Assembly (NCBI GenBank): GCA_964030785.1
Contig: OZ034968.1
Span: 57,734,399-57,798,398 of the forward strand
Length of the DNA: 64,000 bases
DNA from: Siderastrea siderea
Taxonomy: Eukaryota; Cnidaria; Anthozoa; Scleractinia; Rhizangiidae
Direction of reading: 5' to 3'
The position numbers and the translations under genes are program-made. Positions 1 to 12,004 of this stretch are shown one piece after another. The first letter of the stretch is position 1, and each line of letters opens with the position of its first letter. A model generated the notes under the pieces. It saw only the letters and a program-made list of their open reading frames with translations, was not told the DNA's origin and did not search any database.

Positions 1-832
1 CCAGGATGTGTGGACAGTAGATGGTACATGAAAGTGCAGTGTCTGATAATCTTTCAGTGTTTTCAATGACAGTGAGGGTCAATGAGAAACAGTGGCTGGA
101 AAACACAAACAGTGGCATTCCTTTAATTGACCTAATGCAATCACCTCCTTTCAGACCCATCAAAATGCTCAAAGTTTTTTTCCTGTTCTGATTTGTTTCA
201 AAAAGCTGGTAGTGGAGAGAAAAGAAGAAAAAATTTTAAAAAATCAGATGACAGTTGGGATAAGGCTAAGGGGAAACCAGTCAAATTCCCACATGCCTGA
301 GGCATGATGTCATGCATTCGTCCAATCAATATTCAGTTATCCGATTGAGTTTCATTTTGAATGTTTCATTCTTCACTTGAAAAGTGGATCATTGAATCAA
401 ATTTAATGAAATCAATAATGCAATAATCAACTTCAAATTTTTAGGTAGGAATGCTTGACGTGGTTTCACTGTAACATTGCTCTGTCAGCCCTGTCATAAT
501 GTGCCGACAGCCGACAATTTTGCCGTCTACAGACAATCTTTTTTCCGCTTGCTTCACACTGGAGTTCCTAAGGAACCTCCTAGCAGAGAGAACGACTCGG
601 TCCTTGCTGCCTGCTTCTTCTGTTATGTTGCCTGCTACTACAAATCATTTTGACAGGGCTGCTCTGTTAACAGTAATAGCACAAATTAATTAAAAGGAAA
701 GCATAATTTGTACACTCTACATGAAGATAGAGTATATTAATATAAACACCCAATTAATAACACTATGACTAAATGCATGTATTAAAACATGATCAAAGTG
801 TGCCTTTAATTCAATGATTGTTACATTGTCAG
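1..832. other. Intron or upstream region of the EF-hand gene
   Basis: AT-rich sequence ending in an acceptor (AG at 831-832). No conserved exon, RNA gene or clear repeat seen. The reading frame at 499-693 lacks EF-hand character and is not supported as coding. Confidence 0.5.
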
Positions 833-3800
833 GAATGTCCAAATGGAACAGTTGACAAAGATACATTTAAAAGAATTTACTCCCAGTTTTTCCCATATGG
901 AGGTATGCCAATTCTTGTAAATGAGTGTTAGATATGGCATAAGAGCATAAGATCAAAAAATGAAGGATTCATTTAATTCAATTCACACCTGCCTAAGAAA
1001 AAGTTATTAAATTTGTGTAATTATGTAAGTAAAAAAGTAGAAAATTATACTTAAAAAGATAAAATATTCATTTGATTTAAGAATTCATTAAATTAATTAT
1101 GGATGCGAATGTAATTAAAAATTACTTGTGTGTGAACAAAGTGGTCATCACTTAAAATGGTAAATCAAAGTTACTTTTACTTTTACTTAATTGTTTACAC
1201 ATACACATTGCTTACACATTGACTGTATAGAACTGTGTTAATTTTACATGTACTTTTGTATTTTTTTGAATGATGGTTTAAAATCAACAGCAATATGATT
1301 TAATTAAATGTTTAAGCAAATCTTTCAGTATCGTGCGGGATTTTGCGGGGTTTTGGGAATTGTGCGTTATTGTGTGGGTTTGACGGAATTGTGCGGTCCC
1401 ACACCTGCGCACCCTGTCAGAAGGCCTGAATATCAGATCAGACGTTTAGCCTCATTCTTTATAAATAATATTCATGAACAGTGAAATTAATAGTGGATGT
1501 TGTATACAAACGTATTTTATGCTTCAATTTATACATACAGATGAAATTAGAAAATAAAAGCAAAACTTATGTGGTTTTCTATTGAACTATTATCAACTGA
1601 GAGAGGGTATTGAACACTGTAGTCATCGTAGACTGATAGTCTAAGATGAATTTTTAACACTGCCTGACTTAGCAGTACAATGTACAGATATCAGTGTATA
1701 ATTACTTGGGAATGCATAATACCATTCAGTGCATTAATTTTCTTTGTCCTTGTTGGCTACATGTAGATTCAAGCCTTTATGCAAATCATGTTTTCAATGT
1801 GTTTGACCAAGACAGAGATGGAAAAGTTTCATTTGAGGTGAGTCGGAGTAAAGCATTAAATTACAGTGCACGGTGTATATGTATGTGCATGAAAATTTTG
1901 ATATCATCATAAAATGATTTCTTTTTGCAGTTACTGATGTCCAGGCCATTGTCCCTAACAGCCAGCGGCTGGCAGAATTAACTGGCTACTTGGGTCGTTT
2001 GTGCCAGCTACTTTTGTGATATATATATATATATATTTTTTTTTAAGACAAATATTATTATTTTTCCCTTTACTGGCACAGATGCATGAAAATGAAACTT
2101 ATTTCCCTTTGCAGTTTATTGACTTAATAAACAAGTAAAATTGAAAAGTTACGATTACTTTTGGAACTGACATTATTGGAAATTTGTGCTCAAAATCAAA
2201 AGGAATTTCCTATCTGGGGACTTAAAATGTAAGACCCCCCTAGAAGGGATCGCCTTTGACGTTCGATAATCACTATCCGGCTACTTAGAAATTTTTGCCA
2301 GCTACTTGAAAAATTGTGGACAACCCTGGATGTCTGGCAATTATTGGGTTTTCTGTTTCTATACATGTACATGTTCGTGTGCACCATAAATAAAGTTCTA
2401 TGTACAAACTTTTGCACTTGCAACAACAACAACAACAACCATTTTGTTTTGCCAAATTAAATAGAAAAAATTACACTATAAACTAAATTAACTAAAATAG
2501 GCAAAAAACACTACCCAGAATAGAAGTAACTAAACGAGCACCCAAATTAGACAGAATATCCAGATATTACACTGTACATGTGCAGACTTGGAGATCTTAA
2601 TTTGTTATTCATACAGTCACACAATCATATAGTGCTGTATTATTCATGGACTAATGTATGATACTCACAGTAACTGACTTATTTTCAACAGGACTTTGTT
2701 ACCGGACTCTCTGTGTCTCTTTATGGTAGCAGAGAGGAAAAAATGAAGTGGGCATTCCAGTTATATGACCTGGATGGTGATGGACATATAACCAGAGAGG
2801 TATGATGGTGGTTGTACATGTAATATCTATTCAGTTATTCCAATATCATATATGAAATATCACTTCTCTTGTACATGTACATTGTAAGCTTGAATGTGTC
2901 AAGAAACAATAACCAGTAACAAATTTTTTACGAGAATCCACATCCTTAGCAAAGCCATTAACTAAATTGAGAGTTGATGCTGGTCCTGGCTCTGGGCTTA
3001 ACCCTTTAAGGTGATTCCATTCAATTGCATTGCGCATCCTTTCTGCGCATCATTTTTTGCGTGATTAGCGCGCGCACGAGCGTGTGCGCGTTCGGAACTT
3101 GATAGGTTTTCTATGGAAGCTGAGCTGTTCAGAGAAATAAATGGTCGTTTTCTCCTTAATGAACTCGGTGACCCCACTTTTTTATTCTATTTACATGTAT
3201 TTAAGGAAAATACGACTTTACATGATATATTCAACTTTGAAGAACTTTTCATTATTCAATTTTGAAATATTCCAGTTGATTCACTGTTACAGTCAGATTT
3301 TAGGCGTTTCGCTGGAACTGTGCAGACATTCAATTTGCCTATTATTTCAAATTAGTTTCATTGTTACGGCAATTTTAAGACGTTTTACTGTAACATTGTA
3401 CTTCTGTCATAAGAATAATGCTTATATTTCATTGCTACTTATAACTTTGTTGAAGTAATAAGTGTCTCTAGTACAAGGATAGGTTTTTTTAATATTGCTG
3501 TCTAAAGATAGCAAAGTACCTATATACTACAACCCCGTAGCATGAAATCAGCCATGGTGACCCCCACTTTTTATTTTATTTTTTTAATCTACTAGGGGTA
3601 ATTAGTAACTGTGCAAAGTTTCAACAAATTCTCATTACAACTTCTTTTTCGATAGAATCACCTTAAGCCATAATGGTGACTAAAATGAAATTTCTCCTTA
3701 CATTATTACCACTTCTTTATACAATCAAGTTATGAGAATAAAGAGAGTGAACACCTAGGATAAGATGTCTTGATATTTTAGACAAATTCTCCTTACTAGT

Positions 3801-6800
3801 TCCATAAGAAATGTATGGAGTACAGTAAGGAGAATATGCATTTTTATATCAGGGCATAAAGGGTTAAAGACCCTGGCCAAATGGATTCAACACTCCATTC
3901 AACATCATTGAATTTTGCAAGTTAAATGTGTTTGGGCAGCCTATCGAATGATGTAAAATGATGCTGACTGGTGTTGAGCAAAGTGCGACAAATTGCTTGA
4001 TGTAACTCTGTAGTGTGCTATCATCTCGTCCAGGGGGAGTAAACTTTTACAAGCCTCAGCCCTGTGGGCTGCCTGAGGCCCATACTTTACTTTACATGTA
4101 TTTTGTGCCCCCTACCCCTATTTAATGTAGAACCTCCCCCCAACCTAACTCCCACTTCCATTAAGCCCTCTTTAGCCCTCCTTTCCTTCGTTATGGTACA
4201 TTGAAGTTGTTCACTAGGAATGCATCCATCCATTTATACACTCGGATGTTTGATGCTGTAGGAGCTGGCAACAGTGGTTCATTCAGTACACTGTATGATG
4301 GGACTTGACTCCCTACCATCATCAACACATGGTGAAGAGATGAGTGTTGAGGAACAGGTCGAGAGACTGTTTGTGGTAAGACAGTACTGTTCGTTGTACT
4401 TGGTTTGCCGTATTTAAACAATAGAGTTCTTCTGTCGAAGGCACTATTGTGTGATAGGTTGCCCGAGGAAATTTGATGTTCACAACAAATATTAGGTTCT
4501 TATATGAAGTTTGAACATCAAATTTCCAAGGGAACCTATCACACATAGGGCCTGGGACAGAGGGACTCTATTGTTTTATTGTACAACGCTAAATTTTGAG
4601 CGAAAATGCCACAGGCAGGCCTTATGCGCTGATAGGCACCCGCTGAGGAGAGCCACTATCGCGTCACGTGATCGACTTCAACCAATTGGAGCACGCCAAA
4701 ATGTAGCGTGGTACTACATGACTGTATAATCATTGTTAGGGATATCGATTCAGTGTTTAGCACTTACATGTAGGCATCTCACCTAGGCTGACCAAATGTA
4801 CATTATGTGCAAGGTAGGAGGTGTCCTAACTCCATGGGAGAAGAGAAGGCTATTGACGTTTCAGTGTACAGTATAGAGGTTGCAAAATTTAAATCTCCCA
4901 AAGTTTGCATTATTATAATCAGTGCAAGTAATAAATGCATTTGTTTAATGTAGATTGAAAATAACTGAACAAAGCTTTATCATTAATTTACTTATTTTAT
5001 ATTTTGTTAGCTGATGGACACTAACCAAGATGGTGTTATTTCGGAAGAGGAATTCTTAGAAGGCTGTGAAAAGGTCAGAAAAAGTAGATGCTAGGGCTTG
5101 ACAGTGATAGTGAACTTACATGTACTGAAATACTGAAGTTAAATATGGCCACATATGTACTGTAGTGTGCATGGGTTAACGATAATAAGAATATTAACAT
5201 TGTAGAGGATAATGGGTTTTGAGGATCGTGGCAAGTGGTTTGAGCTTTGAGTAACTGTCAACTTATAACTGAACGATACTGTACTTGAACAGCTGTACAC
5301 TGCAGGTGATTCTACCGTGTATACAGTGGAATCACCAGTTGTGGTTAACGCTAGTCGTACAGTTACGTACATGTACATTCACAATTCGTTCTCGGACGTA
5401 GGATTGCATGAAGCAATTATAGGGGTTAGAGACATCCTACAAACATGACGAATGTCCAGCAGTGAAAGCACCTTGTGCTTTTGTCACTATTTTACTTCCC
5501 GGCAAAAGAGCTTTCCTCTGAGCTAACCTACTTACGTGAATATACATTTACATTTTGTCTCAAAATGAAGCTACTTGTGTAAAACGTAAATAGGGATATT
5601 ACATAAACATTGCAGTGATTCAAATTTTATGACAAGATTTAAAAGCTTCATGTACGTGTAACTGTAAAAAAAAGCTGCAGTTAATTAGAGGGAGAATAAG
5701 GTTAGTGTTAACTTAATGCTGTTGACTAGGTTTTGAAGATCAGTATTAAAAATGTAATAGCAAGAATATAACGTTCCTGTAGAGAACGGTTGTCTCCTGC
5801 GGGTAATTTTCTGAGTGGAAAAAACTGAAAATTAAAGTGGTAAGCGGTCGTTTCGCTTATTTGAGCAGTTCGCTAGCGCCTCACTGTACGTAAAATAATT
5901 TTGCTTCACCCCCCCCCCCCCCCCTTCCCCCCTCCAACTTCTCCTATTTCTCAACTCATAGTAGCTTAATTCTAACTGGAAAGAAAATGGCTAGCCTGTT
6001 CCAGGCGTTCAGATAGTGGAGCGCGAGCGAAAAAGAAATCGAGCGAAAGAGCGGAAGAAAAACCAGGGGAGACTGGGGAAGAGGACGTATCTGAACGCCT
6101 GGAACGGGCTAGAAAATGGCTTTTACCCGAATCCTTGCCAGGCTAGAGGAGGAATTAAACGTATTTTCGTTTGGCGCGATTTGCCACGTCTCTTGGTCAT
6201 GAATTGTGAAATAGCTGGAACGTGATTTGCCAAGTAAGCATGAGCGTTGATTTCCGTTATTATTGCCCGTGAAGCGAGTTTTGAGTTTCTAATTTGTCAT
6301 CAATTGTGATTTTGTAGCCAGCAAACGAAGTGTCGTGAAAGGTTATGAATTGGAATAGAAACGCGATGTGGACAGTACCCCACCCCCATCAGACTACGAG
6401 CGTAACTTAAAGTAATCAACGATCGTAATTTCTAAGCAAGCGGAAGCGCAAGAGAACCAGTTGCTGTGTTATCAGTGATAAAATCAGCATGTTTTCAGAT
6501 CCTTCTTAAGTTATACAGAAATTTTTCTACAGTCCAAAAGTGTTTACAAATAGTTTTTGTTTGCATTGGTCAACCAAAATAATGGTCGTACAAAATCCTG
6601 GGTTGGGGTCATCGTCAACGTGATTTTTTTGTGATTGTTTTTGTTTGTTTGATTGTTCGTTTTTCTTTCAAAACAACACCCAATCGAAAACCTTCCTTTG
6701 AGTTGCACATAAATCCACGCGATGACGACAGAAAAAGATCGTTCTACTTCTGGATGTTAAGGTCTCGCATATTGACCGGAGGCGAACTGACTTAAGGCTA

Positions 6801-7223
6801 TGGCGAACTGATAGTACAGTAGGCGAAACGACTGCATAAGAAAATCGAAGATCCGTAACCCGGATTCATGGTAATAATTAAAATAAAACGTTCTCTGGTT
6901 AAAACTTGTTTAAAAATCTGTAGACTTCGACAACCGTCCTGTTTTCTATCCGTTGAAGACAACAGGACGGTGGTCGAAAACTTATTTTTAAACAATAAAT
7001 TTTTAACCAGAGCACATTTAATTTCAATTATTGAAACGACTGCAGTTCCTTAAAGTTAAAATTAACAAATGTATCTGTTGATGTACGTTGTAACAAATGT
7101 AGAATTCCCGTTTCTGTGATTCCAAGCTGATAACCTATAATCATCTTCATTAAACTATTGTTAATTATTTTTCAGGATGAGTCAATTAAACAGAGTTTGG
7201 CAATGTTTGACTCCGTTAGGTGA
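833..7223 (+). CDS. Neuronal calcium sensor / KChIP-like EF-hand protein, 3' part of gene (six exons)
   Basis: Coding exons read by eye at 833-902, 1767-1837, 2692-2799, 4262-4375, 5011-5073 and 7176-7223 (TGA at 7221). All introns are GT-AG, the phases agree, and they sum to 158 codons with stop. The product starts ECPNGTVDKDTFKRIYSQFF, the CPxG hallmark of the NCS/hippocalcin/KChIP family's degenerate first EF-hand. Three good calcium loops follow: DQDRDGKVSFED (12th residue Asp instead of the usual Glu), DLDGDGHITRE with its last residue in the next exon, and DTNQDGVISEEE. The C-terminus is KQSLAMFDSVR, resembling the KChIP ending. Members of this family sense Ca2+ and modulate potassium channels, receptors or transcription. 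No exon matching the usual N-terminal half is visible in 1-832, so the start lies upstream of the window. KChIP versus another NCS subgroup cannot be settled by eye. Confidence 0.9.
903..1766. other. Intron of EF-hand gene
   Basis: AT-rich intron. The only unusual stretch is 1330-1420, a G/T-rich run repeating words such as TTGTGCGG and GGGGTTTTGGG, followed by a C-rich segment. No coding evidence. Confidence 0.5.
1838..2691. other. Intron of EF-hand gene with short dispersed repeat
   Basis: Contains an (AT)n run near 2018-2035. A GGCTACTT...GCCAGCTACTT word appears near 1983-2012 and again near 2279-2307, suggesting a small degraded repeat. An (AAC)n run lies at 2421-2438. Nothing coding seen. 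Confidence 0.4.
3002..3863. mobile_element. piggyBac-like MITE (outer element, interrupted)
   Basis: Flanked by TTAA at 2998-3001 and 3864-3867. Ends are CCCTTTAAGCCATAATGG (rejoined across the inner element) and, reverse-complemented from the right, CCCTTTATGCCCTGA. The TTAA target and CCCTTT ends are the pattern of piggyBac-type MITEs. It is split after its first four bases by the element at 3010-3662. It sits in the third visible intron of the EF-hand gene and encodes nothing. Confidence 0.65.
3010..3662. mobile_element. TTAA-flanked MITE nested in another MITE
   Basis: Flanked by TTAA at 3006-3009 and 3663-3666, with inverted ends GGTGATTC and GAATCACC. Its target site lies inside the terminal CCCTTTAAGC of the outer MITE, so it inserted later. 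The 653-bp interior has no coding potential; the 105-codon frame at 3141-3458 is hydrophobic and AT-driven. Confidence 0.6.
4419..4573. repeat. Foldback (near-palindromic) element
   Basis: Arms of about 65 bp around a short centre. The left arm begins CAATAGAGTTCTTCTGTC, and the right arm ends in its near reverse complement GACAGAGGGACTCTATTG. It lies about 40 bp downstream of the fourth visible EF-hand exon. I could not define a target duplication. Confidence 0.6.
5992..6111. mobile_element. Mutator-type MITE, TAGCCTG family
   Basis: 120-bp element with inverted ends TAGCCTGTTCCAGGCGTTCA and TGAACGCCTGGAACGGGCTA. It is flanked by a perfect 9-bp direct repeat GAAAATGGC at 5983-5991 and 6112-6120. 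Nine-base target duplications are typical of Mutator-like elements. A longer relative sits at 39953-40133. It lies in the last intron of the EF-hand gene and encodes nothing. Confidence 0.75.
6893..7012. repeat. Foldback element in last intron of EF-hand gene
   Basis: Near-perfect hairpin with arms of about 55 bp. The left end is CTCTGGTTAAAA and the right end is TTTTAACCAGAG; the inner parts pair as GACAACCGTCCTG-type sequence. It ends about 160 bp before the terminal exon. No clear target duplication seen. Confidence 0.65.
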
Positions 7224-7687
7224 AGAGATAAAGCAACAACAAAGATGGAAATAACAATATAACATCTTTAAAAATATTATAATTAACGAAACAAAATCTA
7301 TGTTTTATTTCACCATACCGTATTTCTTTATTTAAGTCCCCGGAAGCTTAATTATATTAATGTTTGGCTATGTGGAAATACGGAAGGGTCAAGCCATTAA
7401 GAAACGTAATCGAGTTGTTAGTGATGACAAATGGTTCTACTTCTAGAGTACATTTATGTATTTAAATGATAGAAAATTCAAGAGATGGGAGAGGGCGTAT
7501 TTATTTTGAGATATTTATTAGGTATGTATTTTTTAGATTTTCTGATACAGGTACTTCAGAAGGGGGTGAATGTTAGAGGGAGGAGACAAAGCACCGTATT
7601 TCCTCTGTTTAGCCGCCGAGGGTGGGGCTTTTAAATTTTTGTACATGTGAATGGAGGGGGACTAACGTACGTAAGGAAGGGGACTGA
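7224..7687. other. 3' flank of EF-hand gene
   Basis: Presumed 3' UTR and intergenic sequence after the TGA. No canonical AATAAA was identified with confidence. No gene seen. Confidence 0.4.
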
Positions 7688-8027
7688 AAGGCGTGTTAAC
7701 ACGTGCGATTTTTTATGTAACTTTTGTCGCACTTTTCAATGCAATTTTTGTCGCGCTCGAGCTCGCGATAAAAATCGCAAGTGTAAACAAGCGTAGATTT
7801 CAGTGCGAACTCGGTGCGATTTGTCGCCGCGATATCGCAGTGGTTTCGAACATGTTGAAAACTTGATGCACCTTGGCGGTGATCTTTTGGGAAATTGCAA
7901 TTAACATCGCACTCGAATCGCACAGAAATCCATGAAGTCGCTGCTAGTTTACACTTGTGACAAATTAAAGTTGCATTGGAGAGCGCGACAAAAATTGCAT
8001 CAAAAATTGCATGTGTAAACGGGCCTT
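7688..8027. mobile_element. MITE with GTCGC-rich inverted ends
   Basis: Ends AAGGCGTGTTAACACGTGCG and, reverse-complemented from the right, AAGGCCCGTTTACACATGCA. Both continue into TTTTTGTCGC-type repeats, and the interior repeats GTGTAAAC and CGCGACAAAA words. No matching target duplication was found, so the superfamily is open; hAT-like is a guess. Confidence 0.5.
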
Positions 8028-9151
8028 AATTAAAATTGTTAAAGGAAAGCGGGTTTATTTATTGTCATACTTACGATGGCGCTTATTAGAAGTGGGAGTT
8101 AACAAAGTAAAACAGGTAGATGAAATGCGGTGTTTTTGGTCTTGATCTGTACCTACATTGTTCTGTACGTTTGGGTGTCAGTTGTGGTCGGTGCAGAGAT
8201 AGCAACAACAAAATTATTATTATTATTGCACAATCATGTGCCTTTTTTAGATTGGATGGGAAAATGGCTTTCCTACAAGTGAAACATTTTTTTGAATTGT
8301 TTAATTGGTAAAGCGTTTTTTCAGCGGTTCCAGATTATACGGTGTTTTGGGGTATCTCGATTTTTTTTTATCAACATGGTGTTATTGGCGGATCTTTAGA
8401 ACCAGCTGTCTATGATTTGCTATTTTCATTTTCGTTTTATTTATGATATTTGTCTGATTTTTGTTTAAATAATTTTAACCGAAAAGCGCAGTCAGTACCG
8501 TCGTAAAGTAGTCTTTTTTAGCGAGTGACTTATCTCTTCCATGAAGGTGCATAGACAGCTAATAACTTAACAGGCATTATATGTCTTCTTTTTTAAACGT
8601 TTGATATTTGCCTCAGGAATATTCTTATTTACTGTCGATCATTGATTGCTGGTAGCGCAGAAATATTCAGGAAGGCGCAAACGCCATTCCCGTAGTCATT
8701 TTACAGTACTTGTGATCAAAGGTTTTTAACAGGCGGGTTTTGATTACTTGCAAGAGGGGATAAAGAAAAATGAAGACGGCTCTGTTGGTCGTCGTTTCAA
8801 TGCGGCCGTTTAGTCAGAACAGGGGGGCATCTTTATTTCAAAACCTATAAGTACGGTGTATTTAACATTGGCCACACTTATTTATGACTTTTATTTATAA
8901 TGAAATTAAATGAATTGATGTAAATAGATTGTAATCGTCCCGAGCTAAGAGACATAACTTAGCTTAATGCGACGTATTTGGTTATCGCCGAGGACGACAG
9001 AAGGCCGTTATTTATTGTCCTGGGAAGACATGATAAAAGTAAACGTTTGGACAGAAAGTAGCGTCTATTATATGTCTTTCTTGTAGATGTTACATCACTG
9101 TTATGTGTTTAAGAGCTCCTGCCTCTCCTTCAATCGCATTCATGGAGGTCT
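8028..9151. other. Intergenic sequence
   Basis: No convincing gene, RNA or repeat apart from a short (ATT)n run near 8210-8226. Confidence 0.4.
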
Positions 9152-9391
9152 GGCTCAGTTGTTCAAAGAGTTGATAACTTTACCCAGTGGATAAGTCGCT
9201 CTCCAACGGAGCAATTTTCCTTCAATCAACACATTTAACCAGATTAGTGCAAGGCCACACACTTCATTGTAGATACACACATGCTCTTTTCATAAATCAA
9301 AGGGATAGGAAGAGATTTTCACAAATTTTATATCTGCTGGGTTACGGCTTATCCAGTGGACAAAGTTATCCGCTCTTTGAACAACTGGAGT
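9152..9391. repeat. Foldback MITE
   Basis: Inverted arms of about 42 bp. The left arm reads CAGTTGTTCAAAGAG then GATAACTTTACCCAGTGGATAA. The right arm is the near reverse complement: TTATCCAGTGGACAAAG, then CTCTTTGAACAACTG. The short reading frames inside are shadows of the hairpin. Confidence 0.6.
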
Positions 9392-9550
9392 CTAGTTGGT
9401 CTGGGTGATGTCGCCGAAAAGAGCGAAGACTTAGATCAAATTTTACCAATCGACGAAGGTGAATGGTTTTATAACGAGTTTTTGAAAAAATCTAAAAAAA
9501 AAAAATCTATCACATTCATGGAGATTGGCAACACTCACTACAAAGGCGTC

Positions 9551-10000
9551 GCCTATTTCCCTTTCGTAAACGGTCGTTGCCATTTTTGACGGTCGATGCC
9601 ATCATTGGTAACCAAGCCTTTTGTCATGGTAGATGTAATATATGCTCTGGATTAAGTCACAATAAGGTAACAAATACATTTTTAAATAGTCTTAAAAAGA
9701 ACGAAGTTTAAGCCCAAGTTGAATTTACGTTAAAAGTTCTGGAAAGGGCTAGGGTCATCTATTATAGATGTATCAGTTATGAAAGACGGTTAATTATAAT
9801 ATATACTTTAATTTTTCGGAATTGTGGCGGATTGGCGTGGTAGTGTAGTGGTAAGGGAGAGAGATTAGCATAAGAAAGGACCGGGGTTCGAATCTGGGTT
9901 GTGAATGTCTTTCTTTTTAGTAGAAAAACTTTCAATAATAGTTCAAAAATTTTCTAAGTGTCTTAAAAATGGCAACGACCGTTTACGAAAGGGAAAATTG
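9551..10000. mobile_element. Non-autonomous Mutator-like element with internal tRNA-type promoter
   Basis: Inverted ends share TTCCCTTTCGTAAACGGTCG followed by TTGCCATTTTT. The element is flanked by the direct repeat CAAAGGCGTC at 9541-9550 and 10001-10010, which fits a 9-10 bp target duplication. It contains the tRNA-like segment annotated separately. No protein is encoded. Confidence 0.65.
9834..9903 (+). ncRNA. Degenerate tRNA-like / tRNA-derived SINE head
   Basis: About 70 nt with an A-box-like TGGTAGTGTAGTGGTAAG and a good B-box GGTTCGAATCT about 35 nt further on, as in tRNA genes. The acceptor stem and anticodon arm do not fold convincingly by eye, so this is a tRNA relic or SINE head, not a functional tRNA. 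Confidence 0.4.
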
Positions 10001-10010
10001 CAAAGGCGTC

Positions 10011-12004
10011 TCTTGGTGTACTTTCTATAGAAGCCCTCGTTAAGACTGTACACCTGTCCTTCCGTCTGAATTTCAAATTTGTCCAGTTGCAATTTCTCAG
10101 TTATACATGCACTTAATGTACGTAATGGTTTTGTGTTAAAAATTCAATACAGGACGTTAAATATTACCTGTGTTATCATAAACACATTAGTGTCCTTTGT
10201 TTTCCTCCGGTCGCACTTTCACCGAAGTCGTCTTATCGTGTGTCGTTTCTTCCTTGTTCCCGCAGTTAAAGGGGACATAATAGTTGAAACAGGATGTGAT
10301 TTAAGAGAGAAGCCAGTGAGTGAAAAAGTTGTACACATAACCCAAACACCGCTTTTCACGCCGAGCACTTGGGTTTTTTCAGCAGACTGTTTTAGTGTCC
10401 ATCTATTCAGTATCACACCACCTTTAACCTTAAGTTTTACTTACATTACCTACATTTACGTGAAATCTCAGATACATGTCGTAGAGAGAAAAAAATCGGC
10501 TACAACGTTGAGAAAACAAAAACGGCATGCCCCTTCTCGCAATTCGTCCTGACAGGACTTCCTCCTTGGACTGCATAACGGGGTTTTTGATGGCGACATT
10601 GATGACCTCCCCCTCTTCCTCCCTTCCCCCCCCCCCCCCTTCCCCGAAAAAAGCAAAAAACCAAGGATAAAAAACTGTCCACCCCCTCCCCCTAAAAATT
10701 AAGTGGTCTGTCCCTAAATTTAGCAGGTTATGATCGGGCTCATATTCATCTACGTCTAATTATGGCAGGTGCTAATGGTCGTGTTGATCGAACAAGCGCT
10801 ACGTATAATTCGTTTATTCACTTGTCACCTGCCAAGAACATCATGACATACTGTTATCGTGCAGATACAAATAAAAGATGAGCGTAGCAATGACAACGAA
10901 GCTATTATAGTTTCTCGAGATTTGCATAGAGATTAGCTCTTTTGTGCCAACCGCAAACTGTAAACACAAGCAACTCTTTGCCTTTGAGAATTTTATGGAT
11001 CATCGCAGTACAAAATTTGACTATTGCTACAGTATGGTTGACCCTTGACAAACGTGATTATTCTAAGAAGAAATTGAGAGATGGTTGAACTGACAGAAAT
11101 GACCAATAGAATATTGTACCTTTTGAGAGTTTTAAATAAAACAGCATAGCCAAAATGTCATAGTTCGTATTGGAATAATCGATCGAATGAGATGTCCATT
11201 TGACGTTCCCATTTCGCGTGACAATACGATTGTAGCAAAACATACAATGTCAATTTTTGCGCTTCTGATTGGTGCAAAAAACATTTCATATGCGTTTGTT
11301 CAAACGGGTCGATATTTTACGGGGTTGTATTTGCTCTAAATGACGCAAGTATATTGTGGTTGTTTCTTTCGGCTGCCTAATTGGTAACCTGAGTTTGCCG
11401 TTTCAATTTCTTTATTCATTTCCAAATGCACTACTTCCGCTAGATAGCCAAAAAACAAGAGGTTTTTACTCAAGGCAGTGGTTTTCGTGCAAAAAGGATA
11501 AATGGTGTTCCTATTAAGTGATGGTAGACTTGTTTTGATGCCAATTCAAACAAACTCGACAAATAAACAGTACATTGGGGCCTCCTGATTTGCGTCTCAC
11601 ACGTTTGAAATATTTAAGTAACTGCCAGTGCCCTCTTGTAACCCATCGACGCTGTAATACTTTGCGTTTTTAATTGATGTGATTAGTTACGAAAACGTGC
11701 AAGAGGGAGCAATGACTATTCATAACGCTGCGATATTTTTGTTGGCCAATTTAGCCGTCAGTCACAATTCGCTCTTAATTCTTTTTCACTTGCATATTTT
11801 TGGAACGCTGTTTAATTAAGCTGGTGTGAAATACTGTTGACCTTTTTCCTGAACACACATCTCGCGATCCGTTTTTTTCAGCGGCCAAATCAGCAAGGTA
11901 TACTACGTATGGCCGACGCTTTCCTCAGCCGCAATCAAGATCGCTGACCATCAACTATCTTCCAGCGTCAACAAGAACGAACAGGACGGATTATCCAGCG
12001 CACA
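10011..12004. other. Intergenic region upstream of the GPCR
   Basis: Presumed promoter and 5' flank of the class C GPCR. It contains a poly-C/poly-pyrimidine tract at 10619-10645 and otherwise unremarkable AT-rich sequence. The 157-codon frame at 10079-10552 starts with TTG and has no recognisable domain. No regulatory site could be assigned. Confidence 0.4.

Noticed and set aside
9834..9903. Functional tRNA gene
   Set aside because: Only the A and B boxes are good; stems and anticodon arm do not fold, and it lies inside a MITE.
10079..10552. 157-codon plus-strand frame
   Set aside because: It begins with TTG, shows no domain and has no flanking splice or promoter support.
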